Shown here: positions 1 to 5,560 of the stretch, one piece after another
Layout of the letters: each line of letters begins with the position of its first letter
Position numbering within the stretch: the stretch's first letter is position 1
Assembly: GCA_031279875.1 (NCBI GenBank)
Contig: JAITHS010000405.1
Location: 1 to 5,560 of the forward strand
Source: Tannerella sp.
GTDB taxonomy: Bacteria > Bacteroidota > Bacteroidia > Bacteroidales > Tannerellaceae
Length of the DNA stretch: 5,560 nucleotides
Direction of reading: 5' to 3'
The notes under the pieces: generated by a model
What the model was told of the DNA's origin: nothing
Database searches by the model: none
The model's input: only the letters and a program-made list of their open reading frames with translations
Made by a program: the position numbers and the translations under genes

Positions 1-27
1 GATACCTATTACATAAGGTTTTTCCAT
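1..27 (-). CDS. 5' end of a gene leaving the window; possibly a P-loop kinase
   Basis: Only nine codons are visible, reading MEKPYVIGI, starting with ATG at 27-25 and running off the left edge. The start is supported by a good Shine-Dalgarno sequence (AGGAG at 42-38) about 10 nt upstream, which is notable where most other starts lack one. A short polar start followed by a hydrophobic strand ending in Gly-Ile is how uridine kinase-like and related P-loop NTPases begin just before their GxxxxGK loop, but the loop lies outside the window, so this is a guess. The gene lies 14 bp after the stop codon of the small Cys-rich gene on the same strand, so the two are probably co-transcribed. Confidence 0.5.
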
Positions 28-37
28 TCGTAAAAGT

Positions 38-42
38 CTCCT
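38..42 (-). promoter_or_regulatory. Shine-Dalgarno sequence of the leftmost gene
   Basis: AGGAG reads on the minus strand from 42 to 38, about 10 nt before the ATG at 27. Its first base is the last base of the TAA stop (44-42) of the upstream Cys-rich gene. Ribosomes finishing that gene would therefore stop on the next initiation site, which suggests translational coupling. It is the only clear SD in the window and supports the call of a truncated gene at 1-27. Confidence 0.55.
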
Positions 43-413
43 TACTTCTTTTCAGCCTTTTTGTCGGCGCAACAGGCTTTTTTCTCTTCTTTTGCAGCTC
101 CTTTTGCAGCTCCTTTGGACGCTTCTTTGGAAGTGCATTCTTTAACTTCACAGGCTTTCTTGTCGGCGCAACAGCCTTTAGCCGCCTCTTTGGAAACAGC
201 AACTTTAGTTTCTATTACAACCGTGCCTTTGTCGGCTTTTTTCACTACGACTTTTGTTTCTCTAACATCTTCGCCTTTGGTTTCTTTAGCAGCCTCGGCG
301 CAGCAGCTTTGTTTCTTAGCAGCTTCTTTTTTTGGTTTGCCCTCGTCGGCATAAACACCGACCGTTAAACTCATCACGGCCATAAAGGCCATACTTAAAA
401 TAATTTTCTTCAT
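42..413 (-). CDS. Small exported Lys/Ala-rich protein with repeated CysCys motifs, function unknown
   Basis: I do not recognise a family for this 123-residue protein. It starts with a clear Sec signal peptide: two lysines, a hydrophobic core (about residues 4-20) and a likely signal peptidase I cleavage after Val-Tyr-Ala (residue 22). The mature part is very rich in Lys, Ala and Glu, with eight cysteines at 37, 38, 81, 82, 88, 93, 114 and 115. CCADKKA occurs twice, at 81-87 and 114-120, with a weaker copy at 37-43. The middle (about 50-76) is beta-like and holds two similar segments, ETKVVVKK and ETKVAVSK. No lipobox, transmembrane helix or enzyme motif is visible. An exported, possibly metal- or thiol-active periplasmic protein is one reading, but the composition alone does not show it. 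Signal peptide, own promoter and linked downstream gene make it more likely real than the antisense frame at 61-354. Confidence 0.75.
   Translation of the reverse strand: MKKIILSMAFMAVMSLTVGVYADEGKPKKEAAKKQSCCAEAAKETKGEDVRETKVVVKKADKGTVVIETKVAVSKEAAKGCCADKKACEVKECTSKEASKGAAKGAAKEEKKACCADKKAEKK
54..174. repeat. Direct repeats inside the Cys-rich gene
   Basis: The 15-bp sequence ttgtcggcgcaacag is present at 61-75 and again at 160-174, encoding most of the two CCADKKA motifs; the matching motif blocks span 54-74 and 153-173. A diverged third copy lies around 294-306. Separately, the 12-bp unit ttttgcagctcc is repeated in tandem at 90-101 and 102-113, encoding two Gly-Ala-Ala-Lys units. The repeats keep the reading frame and suggest growth of the gene by internal duplication. 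Confidence 0.8.
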
Positions 414-447
414 AATGTTATAAATTAGAATTTTTAAAATTGAGGCG

Positions 448-479
448 CAAAGGAAATCATTATTTTTTAATTTGCCAAA
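448..479 (-). promoter_or_regulatory. Bacteroidota-type promoter of the Cys-rich gene
   Basis: On the minus strand a perfect -33 box TTTG lies at 479-476. After a 20-nt spacer comes a -7 box TTCCTTTG at 455-448, one mismatch from TAnnTTTG. Transcription should start near 444-441, giving a leader of roughly 30 nt before the ATG at 413. The leader is A/T-rich with no Shine-Dalgarno. The promoter lies in the 141-bp gap after nnr (414-554), so the Cys-rich gene can be expressed independently of nnr. Nothing else recognisable is in that gap. Confidence 0.65.
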
Positions 480-554
480 TATTTATGATTATTTAACATT
501 AATTATGCTTTATTATATTTTTATTGCCGCATAAGAAGCTATAAAAAAATGTTA

Positions 555-2147
555 TTATCCCTGCATTTGTCGAAATGCCATAGGAAGGTAATCGATAATA
601 TCTCCGGCTTTCATGCCGTCCTGCGACAGGGCTTTTGCGGCAAGGTCTCCGGCGAGACCGTGCAGATGAACGCCTATTGCCGTTGCTTTATGTACGGTAT
701 AATTATCCTGTGCCAAAAGTCCGAGAATGATACCTGTAAGAACATCACCGCTGCCTGCCGTCGCCATTCCGGGATTGCCCGTCATGTTGAAATAAACGTT
801 GCCTGACGGTATGCAGACAGCCGTATAAGCTCCTTTGAGGATGACGAAAATTCGTTTTTGTTTAGCAAATTCGCGCGCTTTCTGCAATCGTTCGTAGCCT
901 GTTTCGCTCGACCCTGCAAGGCGGTCAAATTCCTTAACATGAGGCGTTATTATTGTGCTTTCGGGAATGGAATCAAGGAGTTGGCTGTCGTCGGCAATGA
1001 TGTTAAGCGCGTCGGCGTCGATAACAAGGTTCGGTTTTGAGTCCATCTCTCGGATATCTTTAAACAGTTGAGTTATCATGGCAACGGTTTCGGGCTGTGT
1101 GCCGATGCCGGGGCCGATGCCGATAGCCGAAAATTTGGACAGAAAAGAAGGCTGATTTCTTGAATTGACAGGTAATGCGCTGATGTTGTTTGTCTCGCTG
1201 TAATCAAGGCTTAACATCACTTCCGGCACTGCTATCGGCAAAACGGCTTCTGCGTATGACGGAATATGAGCCGTCAGCAATCCTGCGCCGCTACGCATAC
1301 ACGCTTTTGCTGCCAGAACAGCCGCGCCTATCTTGCCCTGACCGCCCGCAATGAGCAATGCGTGACCGTAATCGCCTTTGTGCGAAAACTTGTCGCGCTT
1401 AACGAGCAATGATGATACATCTTCCTCTGTAATAATACAATACGGTGTTTTAGTCATGTTTACCGCATCGGGATGAACACCTATCGACAATTCTTTCCAC
1501 TCGCCGATATATTCGCCCGTTTCGGGAAACAGAAACGACAGTTTGGGATACTCAAAAGTGAAGGTATAGTCGGCGTAAACCACATTTTCGGGGTTGTTGG
1601 CTTTGTTGTCTTCGCCGAAAAGTCCCGACGGCATGTCTATCGATACGACTGTTACAATATCTCTTTTACTGTTGATTATTTTGCTTACAATAGCGGCGTA
1701 CAGGCCTTCCAAAGGGCGATTTAAGCCCGAACCGAACAGCCCGTCGATAACTATATCCTGCGGTTCGAACTTCGGCGGGGTAAACTTCTTTTTTTCTACG
1801 CCCGGCTCTTTAACTTCTTCGGTAAAGTTCTCATTATAAGATTCTTTGAAGCGACGCTTATTAATTTCGCACTCGCGAGACAAAGAATTGTCGGGGTTGA
1901 TGAGGTAAGCAAAAATATTATAGCCATTGTCGGCAAGTAGCCGTGCGATAGCAAGAGCATCGGCGCCGTTGTTGCCCGGACCTGCGAAGACATAAATCTT
2001 ACCCGCATGGGAAGTAAATTTGCGGCAAAACTCATTCACAAAGACCGTCGCCGCACGCTCTACAAAATCAATCGATTCAATCGGTTCATTTTCAACAGTA
2101 TATCCGTCTATCTCCTTGATTTTTGATGTTTCGAATATTTTCTTCAT
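555..2147 (-). CDS. nnr: Bifunctional NAD(P)H-hydrate epimerase / ADP-dependent NAD(P)H-hydrate dehydratase
   Basis: This cytosolic repair enzyme handles hydrated NADH and NADPH (NAD(P)HX): the N-terminal YjeF_N domain interconverts R and S epimers, and the C-terminal ribokinase-like domain dehydrates the S form using ADP. All 530 residues are intact, the normal length for the fusion. The epimerase domain covers about 1-225, with the nucleotide-binding loop GPGNNGADAL (56-65), DGLFGSGL (135-142) and IDMPSGL (170-176). The dehydratase domain covers about 240-530, with KGDYGHALLIAGG (257-269), IGIGPGIGT (342-350), DADALN (377-382), TPHVKEFDRL (401-410), LKGAYTAV (437-444) and the catalytic loop NPGMATAGSGDVLTG (458-472), where D468 is the expected base. 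The loop motif usually reads NNGGDxL; here the second Gly is Ala. The ATG at 2147 fits the promoter at 2174-2206 and the usual N-terminus of the family; there is no SD. Confidence 0.96.
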   Translation of the reverse strand: MKKIFETSKIKEIDGYTVENEPIESIDFVERAATVFVNEFCRKFTSHAGKIYVFAGPGNNGADALAIARLLADNGYNIFAYLINPDNSLSRECEINKRRFKESYNENFTEEVKEPGVEKKKFTPPKFEPQDIVIDGLFGSGLNRPLEGLYAAIVSKIINSKRDIVTVVSIDMPSGLFGEDNKANNPENVVYADYTFTFEYPKLSFLFPETGEYIGEWKELSIGVHPDAVNMTKTPYCIITEEDVSSLLVKRDKFSHKGDYGHALLIAGGQGKIGAAVLAAKACMRSGAGLLTAHIPSYAEAVLPIAVPEVMLSLDYSETNNISALPVNSRNQPSFLSKFSAIGIGPGIGTQPETVAMITQLFKDIREMDSKPNLVIDADALNIIADDSQLLDSIPESTIITPHVKEFDRLAGSSETGYERLQKAREFAKQKRIFVILKGAYTAVCIPSGNVYFNMTGNPGMATAGSGDVLTGIILGLLAQDNYTVHKATAIGVHLHGLAGDLAAKALSQDGMKAGDIIDYLPMAFRQMQG

Positions 2148-2173
2148 AACATTTTGAAAGTTAAATTTTGCCG

Positions 2174-2206
2174 CAAAGTTAGTAATTTTAATTGATGTTT
2201 TTCAAT
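2174..2206 (-). promoter_or_regulatory. Promoter of nnr
   Basis: The minus strand carries a perfect -7 box TAACTTTG at 2181-2174. A -33 box ATTG (one mismatch to TTTG) lies at 2206-2203, separated by 21 nt. The transcript should start near 2170-2167, leaving a leader of about 20-25 nt before the nnr ATG at 2147. The -33 box touches that of the divergent ppk1 promoter at base 2203. Confidence 0.7.
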
Positions 2207-2231
2207 ATTTCTCAAAAAATATTTACCTTTG
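2200..2231 (+). promoter_or_regulatory. Promoter of ppk1
   Basis: A perfect -7 box TACCTTTG lies at 2224-2231, preceded at a 20-nt spacer by TTTC (2200-2203), one mismatch from the -33 TTTG box. Transcription should begin only a few bases downstream, about 2235-2240, which is at or just before the ATG at 2240. The mRNA would then be leaderless or nearly so. Any start codon upstream (TTG 2192, ATG 2195) would lie outside this transcript. Confidence 0.6.
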
Positions 2232-2239
2232 CCGTCGCA

Positions 2240-4297
2240 ATGAAAGAGCGTCAATTTAAATATTTTAAGCGGGATATCAGTTGGTTATCGTTCAACAAAA
2301 GGGTATTAATGGAAGCCGATGATGCGTCTTTGCCCGTTTATGAGCGTATTAAATTTCTTTCGATATATGCGTCAAACCTCGAAGAGTTCTACGAAGTGCG
2401 CGTGTCGGAACACAGGGGCGACATTATGAAAAAAAATTATGCCGATGAAAGCGCCGAAACGTCGGAAGAAAGCCTTGAAAGTATAACTAACGAGGTCAAC
2501 AACCAGCAGAAAGATTTTTACCGTATCTTCAACTGCGGCATCCTGCCCGAATTGCAGCGTCAGGGCATTTATCTGTATCAAAACAGCGTACCGATGCCTT
2601 TTCACGCCGATTTTGTACTCAAATATTTCAAAGAAGAAGTGTATCCTTTTCTGGCGCCGGTAACAATTCAAGACGGTGCGAGAACATTTCTTCGCGATCG
2701 CCGTATCTATCTGTTAGTCAAATTATTACGCCTTTCCGAACCTCAATACGTACTCATCAGGATTCCTTTTTCAAAAGTGCCGCGTTTTATTCCCCTGCCC
2801 GACCATGACGGAAAACATTACTATATGTTTGTCGATGACGTCATTCGTATCGGGTTGGAGTATGTTTTTTATGATTTCAAAGTTGAAGGCTGTTACAGTA
2901 TAAAAATTTCGCGCGATAACGATATTTACATTGACGACGCCAACAGTGCTAATAATGAGGTGATTAAAAACGAACTGAGGAAGAAAGTCAACGACCGCAA
3001 GATAGGTGCTTTAAGCCGTTTTATGTACGATAGCGAAATGCCGCAGGATATGCTTGATTATGTGAGAAATAAATGCGATATAGCGACCGAAGACCTCGTT
3101 GTCGGCGGGCGTTACATGAACTTGCAGGATATGGCAACGTTGCCTAATCCGGTCGGAGAAAAAACGGTACGGACGATACCGTCGCCGATGGCGGTGAAAC
3201 GTCTCGACAATGCCGACTCTATCATTAATGCGCTCAAAACAGGAGATATACTGCTGCATTTGCCTTATCAATCGTTTGAGTATCTGATAAAATATTTCCG
3301 TGAAGCGGCTTATGACCCTGATGTTGAGGAGATTAAAATAACTCAATATCGTGTTGCAGAAAACTCGGCAGTAATTGATTCGCTTGTCGATGCAGCAAAA
3401 AACGGCAAACAAGTAACTGTTTTTGTGGAACTTAAAGCACGTTTTGACGAGACTAACAATCTCTCTACCGCCGAGCGTATGGAACAGGCCGGCGTCAAGA
3501 TTATTTACAGCATACCCGGTTTGAAAGTTCATGCCAAGGTGGCGGTAGTGCTTCGTCGCGGCTCTCAAAAGGATTCGGCCTATCTCGGCACCGGCAATCT
3601 CAACGAAAAGACCGCCCGTATCTATTCCGATTTAGCCCTTTTGACGTGCAACGCCGACATTGTACGCGACGTAAACGTTCTCTTCGACAGTCTGGAACGG
3701 CTTCATACCGAGCGTAATAAGCCGACGCCGACGTTTAGTCATCTCTTAATAACGCCTTTCAATATGTTGGATGAGATAAAACGCCTTATTGAGCGAGAGA
3801 AAGAACATGTAAAACAAGGCCGACGAGGATATATAATATTGAAAATGAACGGTTTACACGACAAGGGGATGATAGATACCCTTTATGAAGCATCGTTAGC
3901 CGGCGTCGAAATAGACTTGATAATCAGAGGTATATGCTGCCTTGTTCCGCAACAGCCTTACAGCCGCAACATCCGTATCACACGCTTGGTAGATATGTTT
4001 CTCGAACATTCGCGAGTGTGGTATTTTTACAACAACGGCACTGAAAATGTGTATCTTACGTCGTCCGACTGGATGCGTCGCAATATCAACCGCCGGATAG
4101 AAGTGGCTTTTCCCGTACTTGACCCCGACTTGCGCCGCCGAATTACCGACATCCTGCAAATCCAACTGCGCGACAACGTAAAAGCCTGCTACATAGACGA
4201 AAATCTAAACAATATCTATAAACGCGACGCCCGCCCTCCGGTACGCGCTCAGGAAGAAATTTTTGCTCATAACGACTTGTTAATCACAGCGATGTAA
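2240..4297 (+). CDS. ppk1: Polyphosphate kinase 1
   Basis: Ppk1 reversibly transfers the gamma phosphate of ATP onto a growing inorganic polyphosphate chain through a phosphohistidine intermediate, usually at the inner side of the membrane. From the ATG at 2240 the protein has 685 residues, close to the 688 of E. coli. It opens with the family signature [11 protein letters not shown]. It then follows the N, middle, C1 and C2 order of the family, the last two being phospholipase D-like. H431 in GLKVHAK matches the phosphorylated E. coli H435, and H590 in FLEHSRVW matches H592. [19 protein letters not shown] carries the conserved ATP-contact Tyr (Y462). The frame is open back to TTG 2192 and ATG 2195, but the extra 16 or so residues are not family-like and lie upstream of the expected transcription start. 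The 3' end overlaps engB by 31 bp on the opposite strand. Confidence 0.97.
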   Translation: MKERQFKYFKRDISWLSFNKRVLMEADDASLPVYERIKFLSIYASNLEEFYEVRVSEHRGDIMKKNYADESAETSEESLESITNEVNNQQKDFYRIFNCGILPELQRQGIYLYQNSVPMPFHADFVLKYFKEEVYPFLAPVTIQDGARTFLRDRRIYLLVKLLRLSEPQYVLIRIPFSKVPRFIPLPDHDGKHYYMFVDDVIRIGLEYVFYDFKVEGCYSIKISRDNDIYIDDANSANNEVIKNELRKKVNDRKIGALSRFMYDSEMPQDMLDYVRNKCDIATEDLVVGGRYMNLQDMATLPNPVGEKTVRTIPSPMAVKRLDNADSIINALKTGDILLHLPYQSFEYLIKYFREAAYDPDVEEIKITQYRVAENSAVIDSLVDAAKNGKQVTVFVELKARFDETNNLSTAERMEQAGVKIIYSIPGLKVHAKVAVVLRRGSQKDSAYLGTGNLNEKTARIYSDLALLTCNADIVRDVNVLFDSLERLHTERNKPTPTFSHLLITPFNMLDEIKRLIEREKEHVKQGRRGYIILKMNGLHDKGMIDTLYEASLAGVEIDLIIRGICCLVPQQPYSRNIRITRLVDMFLEHSRVWYFYNNGTENVYLTSSDWMRRNINRRIEVAFPVLDPDLRRRITDILQIQLRDNVKACYIDENLNNIYKRDARPPVRAQEEIFAHNDLLITAM

Positions 4298-4863
4298 TCA
4301 AGAATGTCGTCCCGTCCTTCCTTTTTTTCCGACGAAGAAGTCAGCATCGGAGGCAGTTCTGCCCATGTTTCAAGCAGTTTGTCGCAATATGCGTTGATGT
4401 TTTCGCCCAGTTTGCCGCGACTTATCTTGTCTGTTTTGGTAAAAATTATAGCAAACGGAATGCTGTTTTCGCCGAGCCATTCCATAAATTCGAGGTCTAT
4501 CTTTTGAGGCTCGTGGCGGCAGTCGAGCAACACAAAGAGACATGTAAGTTGCATACGGTCAAGAATATAACTCTCTATTATGCGACGTATGTTATCGCGA
4601 CCGGCTTTGCCTCGCTGAGCGTAACCGTAACCCGGCAAATCAACAAGATACCATTCATCATTAATAAGAAAATGATTGATTAACTGCGTTTTACCCGGCT
4701 TTTGAGACGTCATGGCAAGCCCTTTATGATTAGTAATCATGTTGATAAGCGACGATTTGCCGACGTTAGAGCGCCCAATAAAGGCGTATTCGGGCATCGT
4801 TGAGGCAGGACACTTTTTGACGTCCGTATTGCTGATAATAAACTTAGCTGTTCGTATTTCCAT
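4267..4863 (-). CDS. engB: Ribosome biogenesis GTP-binding protein EngB (YihA/YsxC)
   Basis: EngB is a small TRAFAC-class GTPase needed for late 50S subunit assembly. This 198-residue protein is essentially one G domain, the usual size. Visible motifs are G1 GRSNVGKS (30-37), the G2 region KPGKTQLIN (55-63) with its conserved Thr, G3 DLPGYG (75-80), G4 TKTD (142-145) and a G5-like TSSSEKKEG (175-183). The start [19 protein letters not shown] at ATG 4863 is typical of the family in this phylum; a TTG three codons upstream (4872) would only add Met-Lys-Ile and is less likely. The ATG lies inside the 3' end of rsmA (20 bp overlap), with no SD, so it is probably translated by coupling to rsmA. 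Its 3' end overlaps ppk1, which converges on it. Confidence 0.96.
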   Translation of the reverse strand: MEIRTAKFIISNTDVKKCPASTMPEYAFIGRSNVGKSSLINMITNHKGLAMTSQKPGKTQLINHFLINDEWYLVDLPGYGYAQRGKAGRDNIRRIIESYILDRMQLTCLFVLLDCRHEPQKIDLEFMEWLGENSIPFAIIFTKTDKISRGKLGENINAYCDKLLETWAELPPMLTSSSEKKEGRDDILDYIAVINKSL

Positions 4864-5560
4864 AATTTTCAACTATTTTAGTTATTTCTATAAATCGTTC
4901 AACATCAATCTGTTCCGGTCGGAGGCCAAACAACGGTTGAGACATTACCGGACATTGTTTTGGGATAAGAGAGTTGAGCGAGTTGCGAAGCGTTTTACGG
5001 CGCTGATTAAAAGCCGTTTTCACTACCGTGCGATAGAGCGTTTCGTCGCATCCGAGCGCCGTGCGACTGTTGCGCCTCATGCGGATAACGGCACTCCGAA
5101 CTTTCGGCGGCGGCTCAAACACCTCCGCCTCGACCGTCAAAAGATATTCTACATCATACCATGGCTGAACTAATGCGGCAAGGATACCGAAATTGCGGCT
5201 CGACGGCTTGGCAGCAAGCCTCTCGGCAACTTCTTTCTGTATCATGCCCGAACAACAAATCACCTGTTCGCGATATTCCAGAACCTTAAAAAATATCTGC
5301 GAAGAAATATTATAAGGATAATTACCTGTTACACAGAATTTTGTGTCGAACAGCGCATCAAGTTTCATCTTCAGAAAATCGTCATAGATGATACGTCCTT
5401 TGCCGTCGAGCGCCGGAAATTCGCGTCTGAGGACATCAATAGACTCGGTATCGAGTTCTACAACAGAGAGTTGATGCCCTTCATCCAACAGAAAGCGCGT
5501 CAGCACGCCTGTTCCGGGGCCAACCTCCAAAACAGGCATTCCGCGATAATCCGCAAGCGT
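4844..5560 (-). CDS. rsmA: 16S rRNA (adenine1518-N6/adenine1519-N6) dimethyltransferase, N-terminus cut by window edge
   Basis: RsmA (KsgA) uses S-adenosylmethionine to dimethylate two adjacent adenines in helix 45 of 16S rRNA, a late checkpoint of 30S assembly. The window holds 238 codons; the frame stays open to 5560 (reading TLADYRG before the Met at 5539). That Met is therefore internal, and roughly 25-30 residues with the usual GQHFL start are missing beyond the edge. In visible numbering, the SAM-binding motif I LEVGPGTG is at 11-18, the motif II acid in VVELD at 33-37, a DD pair in IIYDDF at 57-62, the catalytic motif NYPY at 80-83 (NLPY in E. coli, a tolerated change), FEPPPKV at 148-154 and the C-terminal [12 protein letters not shown] at 184-195. 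It lies upstream of engB and overlaps it, so the two likely form an operon. Confidence 0.96.
   Translation of the reverse strand, partial: TLADYRGMPVLEVGPGTGVLTRFLLDEGHQLSVVELDTESIDVLRREFPALDGKGRIIYDDFLKMKLDALFDTKFCVTGNYPYNISSQIFFKVLEYREQVICCSGMIQKEVAERLAAKPSSRNFGILAALVQPWYDVEYLLTVEAEVFEPPPKVRSAVIRMRRNSRTALGCDETLYRTVVKTAFNQRRKTLRNSLNSLIPKQCPVMSQPLFGLRPEQIDVERFIEITKIVENYGNTNS

Noticed and set aside
61..354. 97-residue open frame on the plus strand antisense to the Cys-rich gene
   Set aside because: It is a low-complexity Ala/Phe/Ser/Leu frame mirrored from the Lys/Ala/Glu-rich gene. It has no signal peptide of its own, no promoter and no known motif, while the minus-strand frame has all the marks of a gene.
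414..554. Small gene or RNA in the 141-bp gap between nnr and the Cys-rich gene
   Set aside because: Apart from the promoter the gap is A/T-rich, with only short simple palindromes such as the one at 429-441; no supported ORF or RNA fold is visible.
549..578. Possible terminator of nnr: a perfect 6-bp stem (563-568 with 573-578, 4-nt loop), then seven T on the minus strand at 549-543
   Set aside because: The stem is A/T-rich, lies inside the nnr coding end, and is 13 nt away from the T run, too far for a standard intrinsic terminator.
2192..2239. Upstream ppk1 starts at TTG 2192 or ATG 2195
   Set aside because: They would add about 16 residues not typical of Ppk1 and encoded by the promoter itself, upstream of the expected transcript start.
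3011..3568. 185-residue open frame on the minus strand inside ppk1
   Set aside because: It lies wholly opposite the conserved core of ppk1, and its His/Arg/Phe/Tyr-rich composition is typical of a frame opposite a real gene. No domain or promoter is seen.
4276..4328. Possible ppk1 terminator: imperfect stem 4276-4302 followed by a T run at 4322-4328
   Set aside because: The stem is short with a bulge, a 12-nt loop and a 19-nt gap before the T run, and the region is coding for engB on the other strand.
4739..5173. 144-residue open frame on the plus strand across the engB/rsmA junction
   Set aside because: It is antisense to two well-supported genes, is Arg-rich and without motifs, and has no promoter.

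Overview
The window looks like ordinary chromosomal housekeeping DNA from a member of the Bacteroidota, probably Bacteroidales-like. Three things point there. The promoters match the -33 TTTG / -7 TAnnTTTG pattern. Most starts have A/T-rich leaders without a Shine-Dalgarno (SD) sequence. The wording of the Nnr, EngB, RsmA and Ppk1 proteins also fits my memory of that phylum; no search was run. I see no mobile element, CRISPR array, RNA gene, defence system or phage gene.

Layout, left to right. (1) Minus strand, 1-27: the first nine codons of a gene that leaves the window, possibly a P-loop kinase. (2) Minus strand, 42-413: a small exported Lys/Ala-rich protein with repeated CysCys motifs and no recognised family. 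It has its own promoter at 448-479. (3) Minus strand, 555-2147: nnr, the two-domain NAD(P)HX repair enzyme. (4) 2148-2239: a compact divergent promoter region firing left into nnr and right into ppk1. (5) Plus strand, 2240-4297: ppk1, polyphosphate kinase. (6) Minus strand, 4267-4863: engB, a ribosome-assembly GTPase whose 3' end overlaps the 3' end of ppk1 by 31 bp. (7) Minus strand, 4844-5560: rsmA/ksgA, the 16S rRNA dimethyltransferase, cut at its N-terminus by the window edge and overlapping the start of engB by 20 bp.

Functionally, rsmA and engB form a plausible two-gene ribosome-maturation operon (30S rRNA methylation and 50S assembly). nnr (repair of damaged NAD(P)H) and ppk1 (polyphosphate synthesis from ATP) are transcribed divergently from -33 boxes that touch.

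The most interesting points are the uncharacterised Cys-rich exported protein, a likely leaderless or nearly leaderless ppk1 mRNA, the back-to-back promoters, and the tight packing with overlapping genes at the right. I found no convincing evidence of a new multi-gene system.
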